Source: Podarcis raffonei (lineage: Eukaryota; Chordata; Lepidosauria; Squamata; Lacertidae). Taken from it: a stretch of 64,000 nt of DNA. Below, one piece after another: positions 34,045 through 44,509 of this stretch. Where the stretch lies: positions 48,114,001 through 48,178,000 of the forward strand of contig NC_070614.1 of assembly GCF_027172205.1 (NCBI RefSeq), in the 5' to 3' direction. Under the pieces are notes generated by a model. The model worked only from the letters and a program-made list of their open reading frames with translations, ran no database searches and was not told the DNA's origin. Position 1 is the first letter of the stretch. Every line of letters starts with the position of its first letter. The translations under genes were made by a program, and so were the position numbers.

Positions 34045-35496
34045 CAGTGGTACCTCTGGTTAAGAAGTTAAATTGTTCCGGAGATCTGTTCTTAACCTGA
34101 AACTGTTCTTAACCTGAAGCACCACTATAGCTAATGAGGCCTCCCACTGCCACTGCACCGTTGCTGCACGGTTTCTGTTCTCTTTCTCTCTCTCTTTTTT
34201 TAAATATTTTTTTTAAAATTTCATTTACCAAACCAATCATATCATATCATATTAATTATTCCAAATTATATCAATACATATCACAAAGTCCAAATATTAA
34301 ACCAAATTTTAAATTTTTTGTGGGGGGTACCCATGCTTCGAGTTCAGTAGGAGTCCAATCATCTTTATATTTCTGCTGCTTTGATTTTCACAGTCCCATC
34401 TTCTCATCTCCTTGTCGTTATCCTTTTTCTTCTTAATAACCTCCGAGTTTTCTCTACAAGCGAGTTAGAAGAAACAGCCTTGTTTATATTTCTGTGTGAA
34501 CTTTGTAATGTTTTCCCGTAATTCATCTCACATAGATCCAAGAGTCCAAGAGTCTTATTCAAGCGGCAGTCGCCATTTTAGACAGTTCCGATGAAATACA
34601 GTCTCGGCGTCCGCTCCTTAATTTTCCCAGACCTTTTGCACCATAAATCAGTCTTTCCAGAAGGGTTATTGCCCTTTCAAATTTACGATCCAAACCTGAT
34701 AGCAGAACAGTGGCTCACCCACCCTAAGACTGAAAATCTTGCATCCAAGGCTGCCTCTTAATGGTGGATCACTTTGTAACTACGCCACAAGAAAGCCTCC
34801 CTTCTTCCCAGATCTTTCACAGAGTAAATCCTTTTATTAGCATTTTTTGTTTCCACACAGTTTATTTTTCAATCTCACTTGCAATCAATCATTGTGACGG
34901 TTCTTCTAGGGGGGGTTGTTAGGTAAATCATATTGAAAAAGAAGAAAGTCCCCCCCCCTTCCGTTCCGGAAGCTGTGCTTCTTTGATGTAGTCCTTTGTT
35001 CCTTCTGTCCCATCGCTCTGTCTTCTCCGTGGTAATTTATTTAGCAGATAATACACTCCTGACCTTGCTCGAAACTGGTACATTTACTTCTCCAATTTTT
35101 TTTAATCTTAAGCAACGCAGCTAGTTTTGCTCCTGAAAGTAGCTTCCGGGAGCTCCAGAACTCGCACAAGGGCATTCCACCCAGTGCCCCCACCCCCTCC
35201 TTCTTTCGAACTCGGGGGGTGATTTATGGGCAACCGCGGGCGAGACAGCATCTTCCCACCCCCTGGGAAGATGAGGGAGACTGATATACTCCCCATAATC
35301 AGCCTCTAATTACCTCGTGCGAGCTGGATAGATGGTATTGTCGGCCATCTTCCAAGGCGCTCCTAGCACCCCCCAACACGATTTCTGTTCTCATCCTGAA
35401 GCAAAGTTCTTAACCCGAGGTACTATTTCTGGGTTAGCGGAGTCTGTAACCTGAAGCTTCTGTAACCTGAAGCATCTGTAACCTGAGGTACCACTG
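34045..35496. mobile_element. TA-flanked MITE (Tc1/mariner-type) split by a retroposon
   Basis: Inverted ends CAGTGGTACCTCTGGTTAAG (left) and, reversed, CAGTGGTACCTCAGGTTACA (right) are each bounded by TA (34043-34044 and 35497-35498). Inner arms repeat the phrases TTCTTAACCTGAA and GTAACCTGAAGC. Without the insertion at 34183-35376 the element would be about 240 bases and has no coding capacity. The TA duplication points to Tc1/mariner machinery; the family name is not known to me. Confidence 0.7.
34183..35376 (-). mobile_element. ORF-less L1-derived retroposon with a 16-bp target duplication
   Basis: Flanked by CACGGTTTCTGTTCTC (34167-34182) and CACGATTTCTGTTCTC (35377-35392). On the minus strand it starts with a G-rich leader (about 35376-35100, GGAAGATGGCCGACAATACC near the start), continues without any long ORF, and ends in an A-rich tail at 34183-34230. 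The leader looks like an L1 5' untranslated region, so this seems to be an L1 derivative with both ends and no proteins, moved in trans. The L1 link is inferred. Confidence 0.55.
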
Positions 35497-35856
35497 TATT
35501 TCATGTTTAGCCCTGCCTGGAGATGCAATGGATTGAACCTGGGACCTTTCGCCAACAATACATTTTCTATTACTGAGTTATTGTCTCCATACAATAGAAA
35601 AAGAGATTACTGAATCAGCACCTATGTAGTAATTTCATTGATATACTCCAAGGATTTGCTTTATGTATATTGAAGATATAGATATACAAAAATGTACTGG
35701 GTTTTTTCCTTGGCACTTCTAAGCAGAATCAATTTTGAATGTGCTTGGCAGCCACATTTGTCCTTGGCCATATCAGATAGAAACAACAGAATTTCCGTCA
35801 CCCAAATAACACATCATAAGAACAGTGAGGACCAGAAGGAATCCTAGAATGCAGAC

Positions 35857-37314
35857 CTGTTTAAAACCTCTGTGCCACACAATCATATCTTCATGAAAAA
35901 TGAATGCTTTTCCTTCAAGAGCATCAGGATTAACACATCCAACTTTCATTTAAAGGAAGGACTTGTTTGGGAATGTGATCATGTTCATGATCCACCTCTC
36001 AGTTCCCTTTTATCATTAAAGGACATGGTTTCTCCTGCTGAGTTGTTAAATAAAATGCTTTGCAGAAAATAATGGAGCTGATTCAAAGAAAAAAAGGAAA
36101 AAGAAGGAAAATATATCTAATGAAGACCAAGTATCAACAATCAGCTATTTTCATATAGCATATGGAGAAGTCATAATACATCAATAGATACAGGTGAAAC
36201 TCAGAAAATTAGAATATCGTGGAAAAGTTCATTTATTTCAGAAATTCAATTTAAAAGGTGAAACTAATATATGACATGCAAAGCGAGATATGTCAAGCCT
36301 TTATTTGTTATAATTGTGATGATCATGGTGTACAGCTGATGAAAACCCCAAATTAACAATCTCAGAAAATTAGAATATTAAATGAATTAATCAAAACAAG
36401 GACTGCAAATAGAGCAATATTGGACCTCTGAGAAGTAGCCGCATGCATATGTACTCAGTACTTGGTTTGGGCCCCTTTTGCATCAATTACTGCCTCAATG
36501 TGGCATGGCATGGATGCTATCAGCCTGTGGCACTGCTGAGGTGTTATGGAAAACCAGGAAGCTTCAATAGCAGCCTTCAGCTCTTCTGCATTGCTCGGTC
36601 TCATGTCTCTCATCTTTCTCTTGGCAATGCCCCATAGATTCTCTATGGGGTTCAGGTCATGCGAGTTTGCTGGCCAATCAAGCACAGTAATCCCATGGGC
36701 ATTGAACCAGGTTTTGGTACTTTTGGCAGTGTGGGCAGGTGCCAAAGTCCTGCTGGAAAATGAAGTCAGGATCCCCATAAAGCTCATCTGCGGAAGGAAG
36801 CATGAAGTGCTCCAAAATCTCCTTGTCACTGGCTGTGTTGACCCTGGACTTAATGAAGCACAGTGGACCAACACCATCTGATGACATGGCTCCCCAAATC
36901 TCTTTTCTGATGAGAGCAGCTTTTGCATCTCATTTGGAAACCAAGGACCCAGAGTCCAGAGAAAGAATGGGGAGGCACACAATGCCAGATGCTTGAAGTC
37001 CAGTGTGAAGCTTCCATAGTCTGTGTTGATTTGGGGAGCCATGTCATCAGCTGGTACTGGGAAGGGATAATCCCAAAAATGAAGGGAAGGGAGAGTCTCT
37101 TACTGTGGAATATCAAACAGATTATGTGAAGGGTTTTCCTTGAATAAATATTCAAAGAAGACATGACAGAACTGAGGAGCAATCCCACCGATGATGAGGC
37201 TACCTGACTGGTATCACTCATGCGGAACAGGAAATGTATCAGTCCCAGGACACCTCATAGCTGCTTTGCACACAACAGGAGGCACAGAAAAAGCAAAGTG
37301 AATGACCACAGCAT
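35857..37314 (-). pseudogene. V2R pseudogene (type B): exon 1 and exon 4 only
   Basis: Exon 4 (35857-36077, 221 bases) is seven bases shorter than the standard 228, losing the frame near 35986-35996. Its ends still match V2R-4: the acceptor side at CTCCATTATTTTC and a weak CAG/GTCTGC donor like the CAG/GTCTGA of V2R-4. Exon 1 (37104-37314, 211 bases) is four bases short of 215 and out of frame, but keeps the HEWY region and the start ATGCTGTGG. Exons 2 and 3 are deleted; a Tc1 transposon occupies the gap. Exons 5 and 6 are not found, though intron 4 sequence persists to about 33700. Clearly dead. Confidence 0.85.
36191..37055 (-). mobile_element. Tc1-like DNA transposon, one end lost
   Basis: The left end begins CAGGTGAAACTCAGAAAATT after a TA. 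The subterminal phrase CTCAGAAAATTAGAATAT occurs at 36200-36217 and again at 36361-36378, a direct-repeat arrangement typical of Tc1 ends. The minus-strand ORF 37042-36455 (195 codons) is the C-terminal half of a Tc1 transposase: FIFQQDFGTCPHC in another frame, then VLDWPANSHDLNPIENLWGI, RKMRDMRPSNAEELKAAI and CHRLIASMPCHIEAVI. The D and E of the catalytic triad lie in DWPANSHDLNPIE. The N-terminal part, DNA-binding domain and second inverted repeat are missing, so it is immobile by itself. Confidence 0.82.
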
Positions 37315-38204
37315 CCTTGCAGTCAAGCATCTCTGAAAACGTGGTTGCTCTTGTGCCCATCAGCACCTGCAGAATGACTTCAGCAAACTAGAGTGCATGA
37401 CGCCTGGGTCTGCCAATACAGCACAACAAGAGAGATAGCCACACCTTATTTTAGAATCAGAACAGTATAACCACATACTTTTGCCAATAGGTGAGATTTC
37501 CAACACTCTGATTTCACATCTGACCAATAATATAAAAAAATATATAAAATGGGAGAAAGAAAATTGAAAGTCATCCCTGCCTCTTGCCACTACTCCTATC
37601 TATTGATTGTACAGAGTTTCATCAAATATAACCACTTTCATAGCTGTTCATTGACAGCTTTCTAGTGCCTTCTGAAATGCTTCTGGGGTTCCAACCAGGT
37701 GAACAAATTATAGTGATTTGAATAATTGTAAAGTTATTAAAAAGTTTAATTTGCCTTCCAATGGATGTTGGTTTTTTAACAACATGTTGAGTTGTGTGTT
37801 TATTGTCAAATCTTCCTATGTGCTGCCTCTACTCCTTAGTGGCATAAAAAGTGGCAATTAGCTTGAAGTCGTCCATGGTAAGTGAAGACCAGCAGGAAAG
37901 TCAAAGTGAATACGTTTTGTTTTGTGACTCAAAGCAGCAAATGTTGAAAGATAGGTCACTACTCAATGCCCGTTTTACCACATGACCTGACAACTATTAT
38001 ATCTCTCCACAGTAATTTTGTGGCAAAAAAACAGATGCATCATACATAAGAGGAAAATTATACTATTGCGACATAAACATGATATAAAAGGGTGTGAAGT
38101 CAGGGTGTTTGTGTAAACTGTGCAAATTATCTTCAATTTGATTGTGTTGGAACTTAGCTGCTAACCATTCAGACAAATTACACAGTCCCATCTAGACAGG
38201 GTTA
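37315..38204 (-). other. 5' flank of the 37-kb V2R pseudogene
   Basis: No gene. It runs parallel to the flank of the orphan exon (31860-32790): 37692-37945 carries the shared V2R upstream block (GGCATAAAAAGTGGCAATTA, AGGAAAGTCAAAGTGAAT), and 38020-38204 carries the type B block. The two flanks are similar almost throughout, so the orphan exon and this pseudogene are duplicates of each other. Confidence 0.55.
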
Positions 38205-38420
38205 GTTTGCCCACAGACAGTTTTCCAGGTCATGTGGCCAGCATGACTATGCTGCTTCTGGCAAAACCAGAGCAGCGCACAGAAATGGTGCTAACCTCTG
38301 GCCAGAGTGGTACCTATTTATCTACTTGCACTTCGATGTGCTTTTGAACTGCTAGGTTGGCAGCAGCTGGGACTGAGCAACGGGAGCTCACCCCATCGTG
38401 GGGATTTAAACTGCTGGCCT
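38205..38420 (-). mobile_element. Sauria-type SINE, partial
   Basis: Minus-strand SINE body from GGTCATGTGGCCAGCATGAC to the B-box region (about 38400). Both its tail (left) and its tRNA head (right) are missing; on the right it abuts the 3' end of BovB directly. The missing head is not found on the far side of BovB, so simple insertion of BovB into the SINE does not explain the junction. Confidence 0.75.
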
Positions 38421-41400
38421 TTCATCATTTAGTCATGTTCGACTCTTTCTGACCCCATTGACCAGAGCACACCAGGCACTCCTGTCTTCCACTGCCTCCC
38501 GCAGTTTGGTCAAACTCATGCTCGTAGCTTCGAGAACACTGTCCAACCATCTCGTCCTCTGTCGTCCCCTTCTCCTTGTGCCCTCCATCTTTCCCAACAT
38601 CAGGGTCTTTTCCAGGGAGTCTTCTCTTCTCATGAGGTGGCCAAAGTATTGGAGCCTCAGCTTCACAATCTGTCCTTCCAATGAGCACTCAGGGCTGATT
38701 TCCTTAAGAATGGATATGTTTGATCTTCTTGCAGTCCATACGACTTTCAAGTATCTCCTCCATTACCATAATTCAAAATTCATCAATTCTTTGGTAATCA
38801 GCCTTCTTTATGGTCCAGCTCTCACTTCTATGCATCACTACTGGGAAAACCATAGCTTTTACTATACGGACCTTTGTTGGTAAGGTGATGTCTCTACTTT
38901 TTAAGATGCTGTCTAGGTTTGTCTTTGCTTTTCCCCCAAGAAGCAGGTGTCTTTTAATTTCGTGACTGCTGTCACCATCTGCAGTGGTCATGGAACCCAA
39001 GAAAGTAAAATCTCTCACTGCCTCCATTTCTTCCCCTTCTATTTGCCAGGAGGTGATGGGACCAGTGGCCATGATCTTCGTTTTTTTGATGTTGAGCCTC
39101 AGACCATATTTTGCGCTCTCCTCTTTCACCCTCATTAAAAGGTTCTTTAATTCCTCCTCACTTTCTGCCATCAAGGTTGTGTCATCTGCATATCTGAGGT
39201 TGTTGATATTTCTTCCGGCAATCTTAATTCCAGCTTGGGATTCATCCAGCCCAGCCTTTCGCATGATGTATTCTGCGTATAAATTAAATAAGCAGGGAGA
39301 CAAAATACAGCCTTGTCGTACGCCTTTCCCAATTTTGAACCAATCAGTTGTTCCATATCCAGTTCTAACTGTAGCTTCTTGTCCCACATAGAGATTTCTC
39401 AGGAGACAGATGAGGTGATCAGGCACTCCCATTTCTTTAAGAACTTGCCATAGTTTGCTGTGGTCGACACAGTCAAAGGCTTTTGCATAGTCAATGAAGC
39501 AGAAGTAGATGTCTTTCTGGAACTCTCTAGCTTTCTCCATAATCCAGCGCATGTTTGCAATTTGGTCTCTGGTTCCTCTGCCTCTTCTAAATCCAGCTTG
39601 CACTTCTGGGAGTTCTCGATCCACATACTGTTTGAGCCTTCCTTGTAGAATTTTAAGCATAACCTTGCTAGCGTGTGAAATGAGTGCAATTGTGCTGTAG
39701 TTGGAGCATTCTTTGGCACTGCCCTTCTTTGGGATTGGGATGTAGACTGATCTTCTCCAATCCTCTGGCCACTGCTGAGTTTTCCAGACTTGCTGGCATA
39801 TTGAGTGTAGTACCTTAAGAGCATCATCTTTTAAAATTTTAAATAGTTCAGCTGGAACATCATCACTTCCACTGGCCTTGTTATTAGCAGTGCTTTCTAT
39901 TTTTTTTTAAAAGAATATTTATTAAGTTTTCCATTTTTTAAACAAACAAACAAAAACAGAACAAACAAAAGCATTAAAAAAAACATGCAGTTCATAAATC
40001 ATACTTTTCAATAACAAATTTCTCAGACCTCCTCGTACTTCTCCTCGTATCCCAATTAAAATTATTTGTTCAGCAAATCCTTCACTTAAAGCATTACAGC
40101 TTATAACATTACCTTGTTTTTCAAACACTTTTTTCCCATCTATATTCCTTTATATCATTACAGCTAGAAACCACTCAATTTCAATCCAAAACCATTTAAT
40201 TTTCCTTAATTTTGCAATATTTCTGTAAATAGTCCTTAAATTTCTCCCAATCTTCTTTCTAAGGCCCATTTGACTTCACTCTCCAGGATGTCTGGCTCAA
40301 GGTCAGTAACCACGCTACCTGGGGGTGTATGAAACATCCATATCTTTCTGGTATAATTCCTCTGTGTATTCTTGCCACCTCTTCTTGACGTCTTCTGCTT
40401 CTGTTAGGTCCTTACCACTTTTGTCCTTTATTATGGTTATCTTTGTACGAAACGTTCCTTTCATATCTCCAATTTTCTTGAACAGATCTCTGGTTTTTTT
40501 CCATTCTATTGAAGAAGGGGACAACAGAGGACGAGATGGCAGTGGAAGACAGAAGTGCCTGGCGTGCTCTGGTCCATGGGGTCACGAAGAGTCGGACATG
40601 ACTAAACGACTAAACAACGACAACAATTGTTTTCCTCTATTTCTTTGCATTGCTCCTTTAAGAAGGCCCTCTTGTCTCTCCTTGCTATTCTTTGGAAATC
40701 TGCATTCAATTTCCTGTATCTTTCACTATCTCCCTTGCATTTTGCTTGCCTTCTCTCCCCTGCTATTTGTAAGACCTCGGTGGACAGCCACTTTGCTTTC
40801 TTGCATTTCTTTTTCATTGGGATGGTTTTCGTTGCTGCTCCAGCAAATCTAAATCCTTAAACCTGTTCCTCACTTCCACTGTGTATTCATAAGGGATTTG
40901 ATTTAGATTGTATCTTACTGGCCCAGTGGTTTTTCCTATTTTCTCCAGTTTAAGCTTGAATTTTCCTATAAGAAGCTGATGATCTGAGCCACAGTCAGCT
41001 CCAGGTCTTGTTTTTGCTGACTGTATAGAGCTTCTCCATCTTTGGCTGCAGAGAATATATTCAATCTGATTTCTATGCTGCCCATCTGGTGATGTACATG
41101 TGTAGAGTCGTCTCTTGTGTTGTTGGAAAAGAGTGTTTGTGATGACCAGCTTGTTCTCTAGGCAGAACTCTATTAGCCTTTGCCCTGCTTCGTTTTGAAC
41201 TCCAAGGCCAAATTTGCCAGTTGTTCCTTTTATCTCTTGATTCCCTACTTTAGCATTCCAATCCCCTATAATGAGAGGAACATCCTTCTTTGTGTCATTT
41301 CTAGAAAGTGTTGTAAGTCTTTGTAGAACTGGTCAATTTCAGTTTCTTCAGCACCAGTAGTTAGTGTATAAACTTGGATTACTGTGATGTTAAAAGGTCT

Positions 41401-42055
41401 GCATGGGGTTCGTATCAAGATCATTCTATCATTTTTGAGATTGCATCCCAGTACAGCTTTTACCACTCTTTTGTTGACTATGAGGGCCACTCCATTTCTT
41501 TTATGGGATTCTTGCCCACAGTAGTAGATATGATGGTCATTCAAACTGAATTCGCCCATTCCTGTCCATTTTAGTTCACTGATGCCCAGGATGTCAATAT
41601 TTATTCTTGCCATCTCATTTTTGACCACATCCAGCTTACCAAGGTTCATGGTTCTTACATTCCAGGTTCCTATGCAATATTTTTCTTTACAGCATTGGAC
41701 TTTTCTTTCGTTTCCAGGCATATCCCCAACTGAGCGACCTTTCGGCTTTGGCCCAGCCATTTCATCAGCTCTGAATCTACTTGTACTTGTCCTCCGCTCT
41801 TCCTCAGTAGCATGTAGGACGCCTTCCAACCAGAGGGGCTCATCTTCCAGCTTCATAACTTTTATATGTCTGTTGTCTTTGTCCATGGAGTTTTCTTGGC
41901 AGGGATACTGGAGTGGCTTGCCGGTTCCTGCTCCAGGTGGATCATGTTTAGTCAAAACTCTCCACTATGACCTGTCCATCTTGGATGGCCCTGCACAGCA
42001 TAGCTCATAGCTTCTCTGAGTTGTTCAAGCCCCTTCACTATGGCAAGGCATTGAT
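38421..42055 (-). mobile_element. BovB (RTE-clade) LINE, nearly full length
   Basis: Minus-strand element with the endonuclease domain first (41955-41266: CIGTWNVRTMNLGKLDVV, DILGISELKWTGMGEF, HKRNGVALIVNKRV), then a linker, then reverse transcriptase (39660-38773: [80 protein letters not shown]) and the C-terminal region ([36 protein letters not shown]). The 3' end lies at about 38421. The YADD catalytic motif is intact, but frame changes and a nested L1 fragment at 39900-40254 break the ORF. It lies 240 bases beyond the V2R-3 stop codon. BovB is the LINE known for horizontal spread between squamates and ruminants. Confidence 0.92.
39900..40254 (-). mobile_element. 5'-truncated L1 end nested in BovB
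   Basis: Begins (minus strand) with the last codons of an L1 ORF2 (DWEKFKDYLQKYCKIKEN), then a 3' region ending in CTTAATAAATATTC and an A tail at 39900. A short target duplication, CTTTCTA, is visible at both sides. The BovB reading frame stops at SEVKWAL on one side and resumes at ANNKASGSDDVPAEL on the other, so the L1 fragment came later. Confidence 0.75.
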
Positions 42056-42290
42056 CCATGAAGGAGCTGCTCTAATTAGCTCATTTAAATACCCCAAATC
42101 ATGGGACTGGTGGCACTTAACTGAGAGATACATGAGGTGAGGGGATTAAATAGGATTTGGAGAACCAATAGAAACTGTGTGAGGACACAGGCAAATCATT
42201 TTAAATGAACTCGTGTAAATAGTATAAATGAACTGTGCTTAAACCTTACCCTTCATTTATGATATAATGGTGGCAAAACAAAGTGAGACT

Positions 42291-44462
42291 TTAATTCTTT
42301 CTCCTTATTAGTTGTTCTTTGTTGTTGAGCTCAGGCCGCAGAATGATAATGTAGCATTTCGGGGCAAAGATGCAGCTCAGTAACCCAGCACTGGAGGCCA
42401 AGATGGAGAAGATCTCCACCATCACCATGTATTTCCCTTTGGTGCTCAGGTAGGTAGGGATAAAGCACAGCCAAACACTGCAAAACAGTAACATACTGAA
42501 AGTAATGAACTTGGCTTCATTGAAACTGTCAGGTAATTTGCGGGCCAGGAATGCTGACAGGAAACTGAAGAAAGCCAGGAGGCCCAAGTAGCCCAGGGCA
42601 CAAGAAAAAAGGGTCACAGACCCTTCATTGCATTGCACAGTGATTTCTTTCATTAGTGAGTGCATGTCTAAATCTGGGAATGGAGGACTAGTGGCCAACC
42701 AGAGAGTGCAAAGACCTGCTTGAATGAAGGAGCAGGAAAGGACAATGAAGTTGGCCAATCTTTTCCCCACCCACTTCCTCAGTCTCGACCCTGGTTTGGT
42801 GGCCATGAAAGCTACAACTACGGTAATAGTTTTGGCCAACACACAAGAAACAGCCATGGAGAAGATGATGCCAAAAGCAGGTTGTCTGAGAAAGCAAGCC
42901 ATTTCCCCTGGTTTGCCAATGAATAGCAAAGTAGATTGAAAGCAGAGCAGAAGAGAGATGAGGAGAGTGTAGGTGAGATCTCGGTTGTTGGCTTTGACAA
43001 TTGGGGTATCTCTGTGTTTCACAAAAGCTAATAACACTAAAGTTGTGACAATGGAGAAAGAAAGAGCAATTGAGGCTAAGCTGATCCCCAATGGTTCTTC
43101 ATAAGAAAGAAAGGTGATTGTTTTGGAGATGCATCCATTTTTGTTCCTGTTTGGATAGTGGTCTTCTGGGCATCTGAAACAGTCATTCATATCTGAAAAA
43201 CAGAAACGGGTCACATTCCAAATGCAAGGCTGTTTGTGTGTGTGTTGTCCAACTCATTTCAGTTGATAGGAGGCAGGCATTGTACCAGAACTGTAGGTGT
43301 TAATCTCCTTCTAGAGTGCCCATATGTGTGCTGTTATAATGTATATATACTCAAAGGTAAGCTTGAGCATATAGACTGGCACCTTCCCCCTATCAATCTA
43401 TATGAGTATGGGTAAAATATAAAGAATTATTAGAAACAAAGACACCCTGGTGGATTTCACCCTTAGAAGGTAAAAAAGAAAAACATGGAATTAAATTGGG
43501 CCACATTTAAGGATCTACCAAAAGAAAAGATAACTTTTAAATATTAATTTTAAAAATATTAAAATTTTACGAGGAAATAAGACATCATCTAACAGGGTAG
43601 ATTCATTAACCAATGAGGTTGATGATACTCAGTCTACCCTGGAGTATCTAACTGGAGTGTGAGGTGAAAGACGAACAAGTTAAATAGGTAATGATTAGAT
43701 GGGCTATGGATATAGCTCAAACTATCGAATTAGCATCATGGGAAAAGCTATAGAAAGAGAGTTGGAAATTTACGCCTTGTGAAGTGATAAAGGAAAATTT
43801 AATAGAGATGTTTTATGGATGGTATTTAACACCAACCAAAATATGTAAAATGTATAAAACAAAATCAAATCTGTGTTGGAGGTGTAACAAAGTAGAAGGG
43901 ACACTCATACGTATGTGGTGGACATGTAATAAAATAAAAGGCTTCTGTGATACGGTATACGAAGAGCTAAAGAAAATGTGCAAACAAAATTTTGTTAAGA
44001 AAACAGAATCTTTTGTATTGGGGATATTAGACACAGCTATTGCCAGAGAAAATAAGAAAATATTCCTTCACGCTACAGGGGCTATGAGAACACTAACTGA
44101 TAAAAATTGGAAAAAAGAAACAATACCAACAAAAAAAGAATGGCAAGACAAATTATTTGATTACATGGAACTGGCTAGATTGACAGAGGCAATTGCGGGC
44201 CAGACCAAACAAAAATATGAAAAGAATGGCAAAAATTCCAAAAAGATTATTTTAAAAAGCAGTGCCCTCAAATTAATACTTGGACTTGTTTCGATTAATT
44301 TCTGCAAAATAATTTATGGTACTTACCGGTAAGTTAAAAACAGAAAGAATAAGGGATAATATAAAAACTAAAAAGGAGACAGTTTACTAAAAATTGGAAA
44401 GAGAACCGTATTGAGGATGAAGGAAGTCAATTAGAAGAAAAGAAGAGTTGAAATATGGTGTG

Positions 44463-44509
<47 letters not shown>

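Noticed and set aside
33846-34100. Short ORFs in the 33.7-34.1 kb spacer as a small host gene
   Set aside because: The segment matches V2R-4 intron 4 and runs into a MITE end; no coding signal.
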